This document shows, in pieces, positions 8,407-16,727 of a stretch of 64,000 nt of DNA (positions are counted from its first letter, which is position 1; every line of letters starts with the position of its first letter). The stretch comes from Streptosporangiaceae bacterium (GTDB taxonomy: Bacteria > Actinomycetota > Actinomycetes > Streptosporangiales > Streptosporangiaceae): NCBI GenBank assembly GCA_025934375.1, contig JAICYD010000020.1, positions 1 to 64,000 of the forward strand, in the 5' to 3' direction. The position numbers were made by a program, and so were the translations under genes. The notes under the pieces were generated by a model, which saw nothing but the letters and a program-made list of their open reading frames with translations, ran no database searches and was not told where the DNA came from.

Positions 8407-9066
8407 CTATGAGGCGGGGGCCGCGCCGAGGTAGCGCAAGACCGCCAGGACGCGCCGGTGGCCGGTGTCGCCGGGGTGCAGGCCGAGCTTGCCGAAGATC
8501 GAGTTGATGTGCTTGCTCACGGCGCTGTCGGTGATGACGAGGGCCGCGCCGATCTCGGCGTTGGAGCGGCCCTCGGCCATCAGCGCGAGCACGTCCCGCT
8601 CCCGCTGCGTGAGCGCCTGGAGCGGGTCTGATCCCCTGCGGACCAGGAGCTGCGCGACGACCTCGGGGTCGAGCGCGGTACCGCCGCTGGCCACCCGGCG
8701 CAGGGCGTCGAGGAATTCGGTGACGTCGGCGACGCGGTCCTTGAGCAGGTACCCGATGCTGCTGGTGTTGGCGCTCAGCAGGTCGGCGGCGTAGCGCTCC
8801 TCCACGTACTGCGACAGGACCAGGATCGCGATCTCCGGCCACTGGGCGCGGATGGCCAGCGCGGCCCGGATGCCCTCGTCGGTATGGGTCGGGGGCATCC
8901 GGACGTCGGCGATGACCAGGTCTGGCCGCGCCTCCGCGACCGCGGCGAGCAGTTCGGTGGCGTTGGCGGCGGTGGCGGCGACGGTGAAGCCGGCGCTTTC
9001 CAGCAGCTTGGTCAGGCCCGCCAGCAGCAGCACGGAGTCCTCGCCGATCACGACCCGCAGTGGCAT
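8407..9066 (-). CDS. NarL/LuxR-family response regulator
   Basis: A 219-residue two-component response regulator. The receiver domain (1-125) has the acidic pocket ED near residue 9, phospho-acceptor Asp54 (VIADVRMPP) and Lys109 (YLLKDRV). The LuxR helix-turn-helix (about 150-212) reads LTQRERDVLALMAEGRSNAEIG. Its gene is divergent from the histidine kinase at 9176 with 109 bases between them, the likely shared control region, so the two are presumed partners. Target genes are unknown; the DUF4097 gene overlapping the kinase is a candidate. Confidence 0.93.
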   Translation of the reverse strand: MPLRVVIGEDSVLLLAGLTKLLESAGFTVAATAANATELLAAVAEARPDLVIADVRMPPTHTDEGIRAALAIRAQWPEIAILVLSQYVEERYAADLLSANTSSIGYLLKDRVADVTEFLDALRRVASGGTALDPEVVAQLLVRRGSDPLQALTQRERDVLALMAEGRSNAEIGAALVITDSAVSKHINSIFGKLGLHPGDTGHRRVLAVLRYLGAAPAS

Positions 9067-9175
9067 GTCCCCACGCTAGCGCGCCGCCGGGCGATCCCCG
9101 GTATAGCCAGCTTCACCATTGATCGTGAACTCCGCTGGATGGTCCCGGCCGGCCAGCGGAAATACCGTAGGGGGC

Positions 9176-10468
9176 ATGACCACCACCATCGCCCCGGCCG
9201 GGCGGCCGGCCCGGCGCCACCGCCATCGCCCGTGGTCGCCCGGCGCGTGGGGGCAGGCGCTCAACCTGGCCGGCGCGATCCCGGCGCAGCTCGCCATGGC
9301 CGTCCCGCTGCTGCTGTTCGCCCTGGCGGTCGGGCACCGCCAGCCGGACGTGCTGCTCCTGCTCAGCGTGCTTGCCTTGCTGGCCGCACTGCTACTGGGC
9401 TACCTGATGCTGCCGGCGCTGACCGGGATGCACCGGCACCGGCTGCGGGCCACCGCCGCGATCGAGGTACCGCGCCAGCCGCCGGCCCCCGGCCGACTCT
9501 CCCCGCACGGCGTTGCGGCCGCCGTCCGGGCGCAGGCGACCTGGCGGCAGCTGGGGTACCACCTGGTCGCCGCTCCGCTGCTGGCCCTGGCCGGGATCGC
9601 CGCCCTCAGCGCGTGGCTGGCCGGCATTATCTTCACCCTGTCCATGGCCCTGGCCCTGGGAATGCCTCCGGATGCCTGGCTACGGCGGACCGCCTACACC
9701 TGGCCGTCCGGCGTCTACCTGACCCTGGCCGGCATCGGGCTGCTGATGGCCGCACCCTGGCTGACCGCCGGCGTGGCCGCGCTGGATGGCCTCATCGCGC
9801 GGCCGCTGCTGGGCCCCAGCCGCGCCGAGGAACTGCAGTACCGCGTCGAGCGGCTCGCGCAGACCCGCGCCGGGGTGGTCGACGCCGCCGACGCCGAGCG
9901 CCGCCGCCTGGAGCGCGACCTGCACGACGGCACCCAGCAGCGGCTGGTGTCCCTGGCGATGAACCTGGGCATGGCCCGGGTGCAGGCTACGACGACGGAA
10001 GACGCCCGGCTGGCCATCGCCGAGGCGCACGAGGAGGCCAAGGCCGCGCTCTCCGAACTGCGGGACCTGATCCGCGGCCTGCACCCGGCCGTGCTTGAGG
10101 ACCGCGGGCTGGACGCCGCGCTGTCCGGGGTGGCGGCCCGGATGCCGATCCCGGTCCGGCTGACGGTGGACATGCCGCGCCGGCCCGCGGCCGTGATCGA
10201 GGCGGTCGCCTACTTCGTGGTCTCCGAGGGCCTGGCCAACATCGCCAAGCACGCGCAGGCCAGCCAGGCCGAGGTCATCGTGCAGCGCGCGGGAGACCGG
10301 CTGCACATCATCGTCAGCGACGACGGCGTCGGCGGCGCCGACCCCGAGCGCGGCACCGGCCTGGCCGGGCTGGCCAGGCGCGCCGCCTCCGTAGACGGGA
10401 CCCTCGAGGTCACCAGCCCACCAGGAGGACCGACCTTGCTCACCGTGGATCTCCCATGCAGTCGCTGA
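9176..10468 (+). CDS. Sensor histidine kinase (HisKA_3 type)
   Basis: This 430-residue NarX/DesK-type kinase has four or so membrane segments in its first 220 residues, then a dimerisation and phospho-acceptor helix with His250 (RRRLERDLHDGTQQR) and an HATPase_c domain (GLANIAKHAQ near 350, DDGVGG near 385, GTGLAGLARR near 397). ATG 9176 is preceded by AGGGGG; the open frame to 9119 is less likely. It should autophosphorylate and pass phosphate to the divergently encoded regulator at 8407. Its 3-prime end overlaps the next gene by 13 bases. The stimulus is probably in the membrane. Confidence 0.92.
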   Translation: MTTTIAPAGRPARRHRHRPWSPGAWGQALNLAGAIPAQLAMAVPLLLFALAVGHRQPDVLLLLSVLALLAALLLGYLMLPALTGMHRHRLRATAAIEVPRQPPAPGRLSPHGVAAAVRAQATWRQLGYHLVAAPLLALAGIAALSAWLAGIIFTLSMALALGMPPDAWLRRTAYTWPSGVYLTLAGIGLLMAAPWLTAGVAALDGLIARPLLGPSRAEELQYRVERLAQTRAGVVDAADAERRRLERDLHDGTQQRLVSLAMNLGMARVQATTTEDARLAIAEAHEEAKAALSELRDLIRGLHPAVLEDRGLDAALSGVAARMPIPVRLTVDMPRRPAAVIEAVAYFVVSEGLANIAKHAQASQAEVIVQRAGDRLHIIVSDDGVGGADPERGTGLAGLARRAASVDGTLEVTSPPGGPTLLTVDLPCSR

Positions 10469-11532
10469 CCGCGCCCCCGCAGGCCCCGCCCGAGCGCCCG
10501 GCCGCGCCCCGCGGCCGGTGGATCTGGCGGGTCAGCGGCGTCGCCACCGTGGCCGCCCTCACCGCGGCCAGCGCCGCCATCATCACCCACAACGACGGGG
10601 TCCCCCAGTTCGCCGGGCCGATGAGCGTCGCGACGAGGTCGCTGACCGTCCCGCAGCCAGTGACCGGGGTGCGCGTGCTGACCTCCGGCCTGCCGGTGCA
10701 GGTGAACGCCGGGCCGGGCAAGCGCGTCCAGGTCACTGAGGCCTTCCTGTACGACCCGAATGCAACCTGGCAGTCCGGCCCGAACGCGCCCGCGCAGTCC
10801 GGCGCGGAACCGGCCGGGCAGTCCGGTCCGCAGGCGCCGGCGTTGCCCGCCGTGCCCGTGGCGGTATCGGACCACCTGCTCACCATCAACGCGACGAGTT
10901 GCGACACTGACGCCTGCGCGGCCGGCTTCGCGCTGACGGTGCCCCTCGGCACCCGCGTCAGCGTGTCCACCGGGGGCGGCGACGTCATCGTGTCCGATAC
11001 CGCCGGCACGACGGTCGACTCCGGCGGCGGCAATGTGTACGCGGCCGGGCTGCGCGGCCCGCTCAGCGCCGTCACCGAGAACGGCACCTTGATGGTCAAC
11101 GGGCTGGCCGGCTCGCTGTACGCCGACACCTCAGGCGGCTCGGTGGACGGCAACCGGCTAGCCACCTCGACCGCCACCGTCATCACCGGCGGCGGCGACG
11201 CCTGGCTGGGATTCACCGCCGCGCCGGCCACGCTGACGGCGAGCACCGACGGCGGCGACGCGCTGCTCGCGATGCCGCCCGTGCCCTACGCGCTGACGGC
11301 CGACAGCGACGGAGCGGTCCAGGTGATCGCGGTCGCCACCAGCCCCGCCGCGCGGCACTCGATCACGGTCACCACCGCCGGCGGCCCGCTGCAGGTGGAG
11401 CCACCGACCGCCGCGACCTTGCCGCCGCTGCCGCCGTTCCCGTCGCTTTCGTCGGAGCTTCCGGTCGGCAAGGGCGACGGCCCGTGGGGCCCGCCCGACA
11501 TGCCGGCCCCGCCCCTCCCGCCCGGATCGTGA
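10456..11532 (+). CDS. Membrane-anchored DUF4097-like beta-helix protein
   Basis: A 358-residue protein with a short basic N-terminus, one membrane anchor (about residues 24-45) and an extracytoplasmic domain of repeating short beta strands rich in Gly, Ser, Thr and Val. Recurrent elements such as STGGGDVIVSD, DSGGGNVYAAG and STDGGDALLAM are typical of DUF4097 putative adhesin/beta-helix proteins. Three 24-bp repeats (from 10771) encode a QSG-led Pro/Ala-rich linker. The tail is Pro-rich. It overlaps the kinase gene, so it probably belongs to the same signalling unit, as accessory sensor or target. Molecular function is unknown. Confidence 0.8.
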   Translation: MQSLTAPPQAPPERPAAPRGRWIWRVSGVATVAALTAASAAIITHNDGVPQFAGPMSVATRSLTVPQPVTGVRVLTSGLPVQVNAGPGKRVQVTEAFLYDPNATWQSGPNAPAQSGAEPAGQSGPQAPALPAVPVAVSDHLLTINATSCDTDACAAGFALTVPLGTRVSVSTGGGDVIVSDTAGTTVDSGGGNVYAAGLRGPLSAVTENGTLMVNGLAGSLYADTSGGSVDGNRLATSTATVITGGGDAWLGFTAAPATLTASTDGGDALLAMPPVPYALTADSDGAVQVIAVATSPAARHSITVTTAGGPLQVEPPTAATLPPLPPFPSLSSELPVGKGDGPWGPPDMPAPPLPPGS

Positions 11533-11534
11533 GC

Positions 11535-11585
11535 CGTCCCTGGCCGCCCGGATCGTAGAAAGGGGCATCCGGGCGGCCAGGGACG
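11535..11585. terminator. Bidirectional hairpin terminator
   Basis: Arms 11535-11553 and 11567-11585 are perfectly complementary over 19 bp with a 13-base loop. The hairpin lies just past the stop at 11532 (plus strand) and just past the stop at 11588 (minus strand), so it can end transcription from both sides. Confidence 0.88.
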
Positions 11586-11587
11586 AC

Positions 11588-11953
11588 CTACTCCACGTCG
11601 CGCAGGATCTTCTGCAACGACTCGTTCTGGGTCCGCAGGTAGTCCAGCTGCACGTTGACCTCGCCGAGCTTGAGGTCGGTGTGCTCCTGGGCGGTGATGG
11701 CCAGGTCGGCCAGGCGGCGGTACTCCTCGGCCAGGCCCCGGTAATGCTGGTTGCCGGTCAGCTCCAGCTGCCCCCGCTTCTTGACGGTCAGGTACCGGAA
11801 GCCGAGGGTCACGCCGAGCCCGAGCACCCCCAGCAAGACGATCAGCACCAGCGACTTAGCGCTCTGCTCGTGGGCGTTGCCGCTCAAGATCCCCACGATG
11901 GCGATGGCCGCGACGCAGATGATCACGGTCTCAAGGGTCGTCCGGTTCCTCAT
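11588..11953 (-). CDS. Small membrane protein with C-terminal coiled coil
   Basis: A 121-residue protein with two membrane segments (about 8-26 and 33-55) and a cytoplasmic tail of about 65 residues that is heptad-like and rich in Leu, Glu and Gln (LAEEYRRLADLAI, LGEVNVQLDYLRTQNESL), suggesting a coiled coil. Its start overlaps the stop of the ArsR-like regulator gene (ATGA), so the two are co-transcribed and probably work together. I do not recognise a named family; small HTH plus membrane coiled-coil pairs of this kind are common in actinomycetes without an assigned role. Confidence 0.78.
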   Translation of the reverse strand: MRNRTTLETVIICVAAIAIVGILSGNAHEQSAKSLVLIVLLGVLGLGVTLGFRYLTVKKRGQLELTGNQHYRGLAEEYRRLADLAITAQEHTDLKLGEVNVQLDYLRTQNESLQKILRDVE

Positions 11954-12276
11954 CGGATCTCCGCTTCCAGGTCGGTGTCTTCAGTAGCCAGGGTCCGCGC
12001 GGCGGACCTGATGGTGTCGGGGGTGAGGCCGACCGTGAACGGGGCCACCTCGTAGAACTTCATCGCCTTGCCGTCCGCGGAGACCTCAACGGTTGACGTG
12101 ACCAGCCCGGCGGCCTCTAGCTTGCGCAGGTGAACCTGGAGCAGCGCACGGCTAATGCCCAGGTCGCGGGCCAGCGCGCTGACGTAGTTGCGCTCGCCCG
12201 CCAGCGCGGCGACCACCCGTAGCCGGTGCGGGTTGGCCAGTGTCGCCAGCACCTTCAGCAAGGTGTCCCCGGTCAT
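11950..12276 (-). CDS. ArsR-like winged-helix regulator
   Basis: This 108-residue protein is nearly all winged helix: LANPHRLRVVAALAGERNYVSALARDL and the recognition segment SRALLQVHLRKLEAAGLV match the ArsR/HTH_20 pattern. No metal-binding Cys or His cluster is visible, so a metal sensor is unlikely. A C-terminal extension (about 75-108) precedes the overlapping membrane-protein gene. A 13-bp direct repeat 57-89 bases upstream of its start is a candidate operator for autoregulation. Confidence 0.88.
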   Translation of the reverse strand: MTGDTLLKVLATLANPHRLRVVAALAGERNYVSALARDLGISRALLQVHLRKLEAAGLVTSTVEVSADGKAMKFYEVAPFTVGLTPDTIRSAARTLATEDTDLEAEIR

Positions 12277-12332
12277 GTCCCTACCATCAGCTCCCAGTCG
12301 CTCCCCGCGGGGTAGGCCATGCGCACTCGCGC

Positions 12333-12365
12333 TAGCACATGCAAGAAAAACTTAGCACATGCAAG
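12333..12365. promoter_or_regulatory. 13-bp direct repeats upstream of the ArsR-like gene
   Basis: TAGCACATGCAAG occurs exactly twice, at 12333-12345 and 12353-12365, a 20-bp period (about two helical turns), separated by an A-rich 7-mer. The pair lies in a locally AT-rich region upstream of the regulator gene, placing two identical sites on one face of the helix. Confidence 0.6.
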
Positions 12366-12427
12366 CCTGGTCAAGCAAGACAAAAAAGCAGGGGCCGGTT
12401 CGTCGCGGCAGGCGGTTGGCGCCTTTC

Positions 12428-12548
12428 TCAGCTCAGCTGCTCGGCCAGGGCGAGGATGATTCCGCTCGGCCCGCGCAGATAGCAGAGCAGAAAGCTGTCT
12501 TCGGTCGTCAACGACGATGCCAACGTTGTCCATGCGCTGAATTGCCAT
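12428..12548 (-). pseudogene. VOC/glyoxalase-family remnant with internal deletion
   Basis: From ATG 12548 on the minus strand the frame reads MAIQRMDNVGIVVDD, the characteristic N-terminal strand of vicinal-oxygen-chelate (glyoxalase/bleomycin resistance) proteins. Immediately afterwards another frame reads CYLRGPSGIILALAEQLS and stops at 12428, the characteristic C-terminus of the same family. About 90-100 central residues are missing, so this is the two ends of a VOC gene joined by a deletion. It cannot make a functional enzyme. Confidence 0.78.
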
Positions 12549-12627
12549 GTGCCCGAGGATAGGGGCCGGGCCGGACGCCGATATCCCGTCCTGCCAGGAT
12601 TGCCTCGCGGGCGAGCTGAGTTTCGCG

Positions 12628-15600
12628 TTACGGCCCGCCCACGGTGACCGGCTGGATCACCACCGGGCCGGTCGTCGGGTCAAGCTCGGTGGCCTGCGAG
12701 GTCCCCGCGGGCGTGATCACGTCCACGGCCCTGGGCACGCTTCCCGGGTCAGCCGCGCACACCGGCGCGGTCCCGCCCGGCGCGCAGACCCCGAACGAGA
12801 ATCCCTGCGCCGTGGGCGAGAAGCCGCGGGCCTGGTCCGGGCTGAAGCCGTCCTGGCCGGTCAGCACCACGCTGAACCCCCACCCGGCGGCCGGGGTGCC
12901 CAGCGCCGATTCCGGCAGCGCGACCGTGATCGTCTTGTCGGCCTGCACGGGCAGCGTGAGGACGCCGCTGAGGCTGGCGCCGGTCGCGTCCACCCACTGG
13001 GCGGGCGCGAAGCCCTGCACCTCGACGCGCTGGCTCCAGGCGCCGGCCGGGGCGATCTCGTAGTTACGGCTCGCGAACGGGGCCTGGGTGGACGTGGCGG
13101 ACGCGGCCGGCACGTGCACGTAGACGTCAAGCAGTTGCGCGCCGTTGAGCACCCCGAACGTGGGGACCAGGGTGCGCAGCGTCACCCGCAGGTAGGCGTA
13201 GGTGCCGTCGCTGAGGACCTGGAACCGGGTCAGGTCGAACGACCCGGCCGCGAAGTCTGAAGCGGTCGGGTACTGGTAGGTGCCCGGGCCGTTGTCGTCA
13301 CCGGCTGCGTCGCTCACGTCCAGCACCGTCGCCCCGCCGCCCTCGTTGGTGACGGTGACCTGCGCGTACCCGGTGCTGCGGATACTCCGTCCGCCGGCTG
13401 CCGTGGCCGCCACGGTGATCACGTTGCTGCCGAAGCTGACCGGGACCGTCGTGGTGAAGCTCCCGTCCGCCTTCGCGGTAGTGGTGGCCAGCGTGGCGGG
13501 GGCGCCGGTGGTGGTGTCGCAGGTCGCGATCGTCACCGCCGCGCCCGGCTTCGTCGTGCCGGTCACGGTGGTGGACGTGACGGCCAGCGTGGCGCCCGCC
13601 GAGGGCGCGGTGATGGTCACCGGGAGGCTGCCAGGCGCGCCATGAGCGACGTAACGAGCGGTGGTGACGGCCGGGGTGTCCACGTTGCGCCCGGCGCCGA
13701 GCGAGGTGATCAGCCGCAGCTCCTGCGCCTGGGCCCAGCTCAGCGGGGACGCCGAGCCGGCCGCCTGACCGTCGGTGAACCCGATGGAGGCGGTCGCCGG
13801 GTCGCTGCCGTAGGGCGAGGCCGCCAGGTTCGGGTTCTCCCAGGCCTGCTCGGGCACCAGCCCCACGCCGGAGGAGAAGCGGGTGATCGCCTGCAGCAGG
13901 GCCCGGGCGCCGCGGGAGTCCCCGGCGGCGAGGCCAGACTCGGCGCGCTCGCCGGACAGCACCGGCCACAGGTGCCCGGTGCCCTTGCCCGTCGGCGCCC
14001 ACGGCGCCCCGCTCGGCGAGCAGGAGGTCTGGCTGGGCTGGTAGCAGTCGCCGTACCCGTCGGCGCTGCCGTTGGCGGCGGAATCACCGTAGCGGTAGTA
14101 GCCGGTCCCGCTCGGGGTGGTCACCGCGATGTGGCTGTCCCACACCGCGAGCGACGCCTGCACGTCGGGGTCGGTGGCCGGCAGCTCGCCCAGCCGGACC
14201 AGCTCCTGGAAACCGCCGTCGAGGACCGAGCGCTGGTCCAGGGTGGGGCCGCCGTTGCCGAGGCTGTAGCTGATCGCGGCGTTCGGGTCGCCGGTCTTCG
14301 AGAGCCGGATGAAGTAACGGGGCCCGTCGGGGCCGTTGGTGGTCACCGTCCACGCCTTGATGGTGCGCTGGAAGTCATCGGCGGTGGCCTGGTAGACCCG
14401 CGCCCGCGCGGTGTCGCCGTGCCGGGCGGCGATCGCGGCGGCGGCGGTCAGCCCGGCGATCTCGGCCGCGATCGTGGACGGGGAGTACCCGGACTGCTCC
14501 TCCCAGCGCTCCACCCCGGTCGAGGGGCCGTTGGCGACGAGGTAGTCCGCGGCCGGGCGGATGTGCCCGGTCCATAGCGCGTTGTCGCCGCCCAGCCCGG
14601 ACAGGTAGGCCATCAGGATCGGGTAGGAGGTCTCGTCCAGCTGGTTGCCGCCCGTGTCGGGGGCGGCCTTGCCGTTGACCAGGGAGTTGCGCGGCATCGC
14701 GCCGTCCCGGAGCTGCTGGCGGTCGAACAGGAACCTGGTCGCCGCCTGGGCGGTGGCGATGTCCCCGTCGGCCAGCAGCCCGGTGAACGCCTCGTACAGG
14801 TCCCGGGCGAACACCTCACGGTAGGAGCCGAAGTAGGACGGCGCGCCGCCGGAGAACACCCCGGCCGGGACCGACTGGCCCCACGGGCTGGCCAGCGACG
14901 CCACGATCGCGCCGGGGTAGGTCTTGTCCTCACTGGCCTTCAGCACGTTGGCCGACAGGTAGTACGCGCCCGCCAGCGAGGCCGGCCGCCGCAGCCCCGC
15001 GTCGTAGCGCGCCCAGCCTTCCCGGTACCCGGCCTGGATCCGCGGGAACGGGATGCGCAGCGACTGGGTGGCCACCGACACCGACTGGGCCTGGGTCCGG
15101 CCGAAGCCCAGCGCCAGCGTCACCGAGTCGCCGTGCCGGGGGGTGACGTCCCGGGTCGCGGTGACGTGCCCGTCCGGCGCGGAGTCGTAGGCGGTGAGCG
15201 TCCGCGTGGCGTCCAGCTGGCTGAGCCCGTCGCTGCCGGTGCCCGCGTACCCGACGCTGGCGGTACCCGCCTGCTTGCCCGCGTCGGTGGCCAGCGCCAT
15301 GTAGGTCGGCACCGCGTAGTCGCGGTTCACCGCATTGGTGGTCGTGTTGGTGCTGTAGATGACCGGGACCGGCCCGCCCGTCGAGGTGTCGATGACGCCG
15401 GTGTTGGCGCCGGCGTTGTCACCGCCTCCGCCTCCGTTGCCGTTGACGTGGGCGTCGACCCGCGCGTAGAGCTTCAGCGCGGCCAGGCTCGCCTTCCTGG
15501 CGCCGCCGCCGGCCGAGAAGCCGGGCGCGTCGCGCAGCCGGGTGCGCATCACGACGGTGTCCCGCGCCGGGTCGGTGAGGTAGGTCGTGACGAGCTGGAA

Positions 15601-16017
15601 GCCGTGCGCGGCGTCGGTGGAGGTCACGGTGCAGGACATGCCGCTGGCGTCGGCGGTGACGGTGTAGCTCATGTCCCGCGTCTGCAAGTCGGTGAACGTG
15701 GCCCCGTCGGTCACGATGTACTGCAGCGTGCTCACGTTGGTGTTGTCGATCGTCGGCTCGTAGACGTCGGACAGCACCCCGCCGGCGACCGTGTACCAGA
15801 CCTTGGACCCGGTGCCCGCCGCCGTGCCCACGCAGTCCTTGCGGGCCAGGTCGAAGTACGACGGCGCGCCGGGCGCACCCGGCGCCACGCTGGCCGCCGG
15901 CACTGTGCCAACCTGCACCGTGGCCCCGGCCGGGCTGGCGGCGGCGATCGGGATCGCGAGCGCGAGGGAGGTGGCGGCGGCCGCCACGACGAGACGGGTA
16001 CGGCCAGGCCAGGTCAC
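12628..16017 (-). CDS. Secreted GH15 glucodextranase-like glucosidase
   Basis: A 1129-residue exported enzyme. A signal peptide (basic start, hydrophobic 8-27, cleavage near ASPAGA) is followed by a glucodextranase N domain (about 45-310) and a GH15 (alpha/alpha)6 barrel (about 330-770). Candidate catalytic Glu residues lie in ERWEEQSGYSP near 504 and PEQAWENP near 724. An Ig-like B domain (about 790-890) and a C-terminal domain like glucodextranase domain C (about 895-1115) follow. The N-A-B-C order matches Arthrobacter glucodextranase (exo-alpha-1,6-glucosidase) better than plain glucoamylase; substrate preference is inferred. GTG 16017 is preceded by GGGAG. It is monocistronic. Confidence 0.88.
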   Translation of the reverse strand: MTWPGRTRLVVAAAATSLALAIPIAAASPAGATVQVGTVPAASVAPGAPGAPSYFDLARKDCVGTAAGTGSKVWYTVAGGVLSDVYEPTIDNTNVSTLQYIVTDGATFTDLQTRDMSYTVTADASGMSCTVTSTDAAHGFQLVTTYLTDPARDTVVMRTRLRDAPGFSAGGGARKASLAALKLYARVDAHVNGNGGGGGDNAGANTGVIDTSTGGPVPVIYSTNTTTNAVNRDYAVPTYMALATDAGKQAGTASVGYAGTGSDGLSQLDATRTLTAYDSAPDGHVTATRDVTPRHGDSVTLALGFGRTQAQSVSVATQSLRIPFPRIQAGYREGWARYDAGLRRPASLAGAYYLSANVLKASEDKTYPGAIVASLASPWGQSVPAGVFSGGAPSYFGSYREVFARDLYEAFTGLLADGDIATAQAATRFLFDRQQLRDGAMPRNSLVNGKAAPDTGGNQLDETSYPILMAYLSGLGGDNALWTGHIRPAADYLVANGPSTGVERWEEQSGYSPSTIAAEIAGLTAAAAIAARHGDTARARVYQATADDFQRTIKAWTVTTNGPDGPRYFIRLSKTGDPNAAISYSLGNGGPTLDQRSVLDGGFQELVRLGELPATDPDVQASLAVWDSHIAVTTPSGTGYYRYGDSAANGSADGYGDCYQPSQTSCSPSGAPWAPTGKGTGHLWPVLSGERAESGLAAGDSRGARALLQAITRFSSGVGLVPEQAWENPNLAASPYGSDPATASIGFTDGQAAGSASPLSWAQAQELRLITSLGAGRNVDTPAVTTARYVAHGAPGSLPVTITAPSAGATLAVTSTTVTGTTKPGAAVTIATCDTTTGAPATLATTTAKADGSFTTTVPVSFGSNVITVAATAAGGRSIRSTGYAQVTVTNEGGGATVLDVSDAAGDDNGPGTYQYPTASDFAAGSFDLTRFQVLSDGTYAYLRVTLRTLVPTFGVLNGAQLLDVYVHVPAASATSTQAPFASRNYEIAPAGAWSQRVEVQGFAPAQWVDATGASLSGVLTLPVQADKTITVALPESALGTPAAGWGFSVVLTGQDGFSPDQARGFSPTAQGFSFGVCAPGGTAPVCAADPGSVPRAVDVITPAGTSQATELDPTTGPVVIQPVTVGGP

Positions 16018-16083
16018 AGTTCGCTCCCGGGGAGTTCGCGTCGACGGTGAAGAAGCTCCAAGGCAAACGTAAGCCCAAGACCG

Positions 16084-16098
16084 TTAACGCGCAGTTAA
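16084..16098. promoter_or_regulatory. Inverted repeat upstream of the glucodextranase gene
   Basis: TTAAC-5 nt-GTTAA is a perfect inverted repeat 67-81 bases upstream of the GTG start, in a small AT-rich patch in otherwise GC-rich DNA. Position and symmetry fit a repressor operator for the carbohydrate gene. It does not match the classical LacI-type sites I know. Confidence 0.4.
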
Positions 16099-16152
16099 TA
16101 TCGCGCGCCGATCGGGAACAAGGAATGAAAGCGCGCTGTCCCCGGCCCCGCG

Positions 16153-16617
16153 TCAGGCGCGGGTGCGGGTGGTGACCTTCACGCTGGTGTACTCGCAGCG
16201 GCGGGTGTCGCACAGGATCACGATGCCCTTCGGGCCTACGTTCAGGCCCGCGCCGTCGCGCTTTTCGACCTCCACCAGCGCCTCGCGCAAGGTGAGGTTC
16301 TCGCACCGGGGGCAGACGCCCGGCATCTCCTTGCCCCAGGGCTTGCCCGGACGGGCGAAGGCCCAGCCGCCCGCGACCAGCAAGGCCGCGGCGGCGAAGG
16401 CCACGATGCCGATCCACAGCAGCGCCGTCGTCACCGAGCCGAGCGGCAGCAGCGGGATGGACTTGATCAGCGGGCGCAGCTGGAATAGCACCGCCCAGCC
16501 CACGACGGCGCAGGCCACGGCGGCGGCCACCGTGATTATCAGGGTGCGGCCCGACCGGCGGGCCTGGCGCTGCTTGAGCGCCAGCTGGAGCAGCAGTTCC
16601 TCGTCACTAGCCGACAT
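16153..16617 (-). CDS. Membrane protein with Cys-pair tail
   Basis: A 154-residue protein: a charged Gln/Arg-rich N-terminus, two membrane segments (about 22-45 and 58-85) and a soluble tail with a CPRC pair (MPGVCPRCENLTL) and a second Cys pair eight residues apart (ILCDTRRCEY), which could form a zinc ribbon. ATG 16617 is preferred; 16623 is also possible. It is divergent from the lipoprotein gene at 16728. Function is not recognisable. Confidence 0.7.
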   Translation of the reverse strand: MSASDEELLLQLALKQRQARRSGRTLIITVAAAVACAVVGWAVLFQLRPLIKSIPLLPLGSVTTALLWIGIVAFAAAALLVAGGWAFARPGKPWGKEMPGVCPRCENLTLREALVEVEKRDGAGLNVGPKGIVILCDTRRCEYTSVKVTTRTRA

Positions 16618-16727
16618 GCACACCAGTATCCGTCATGCCGGGGCCCGGCGTGAACAGCCCCGCCATCCCATCACAAGATAGAAACGGACATATCCGCAAC
16701 GAGGGGTGAGCGACTAGCCTTCGGCCC

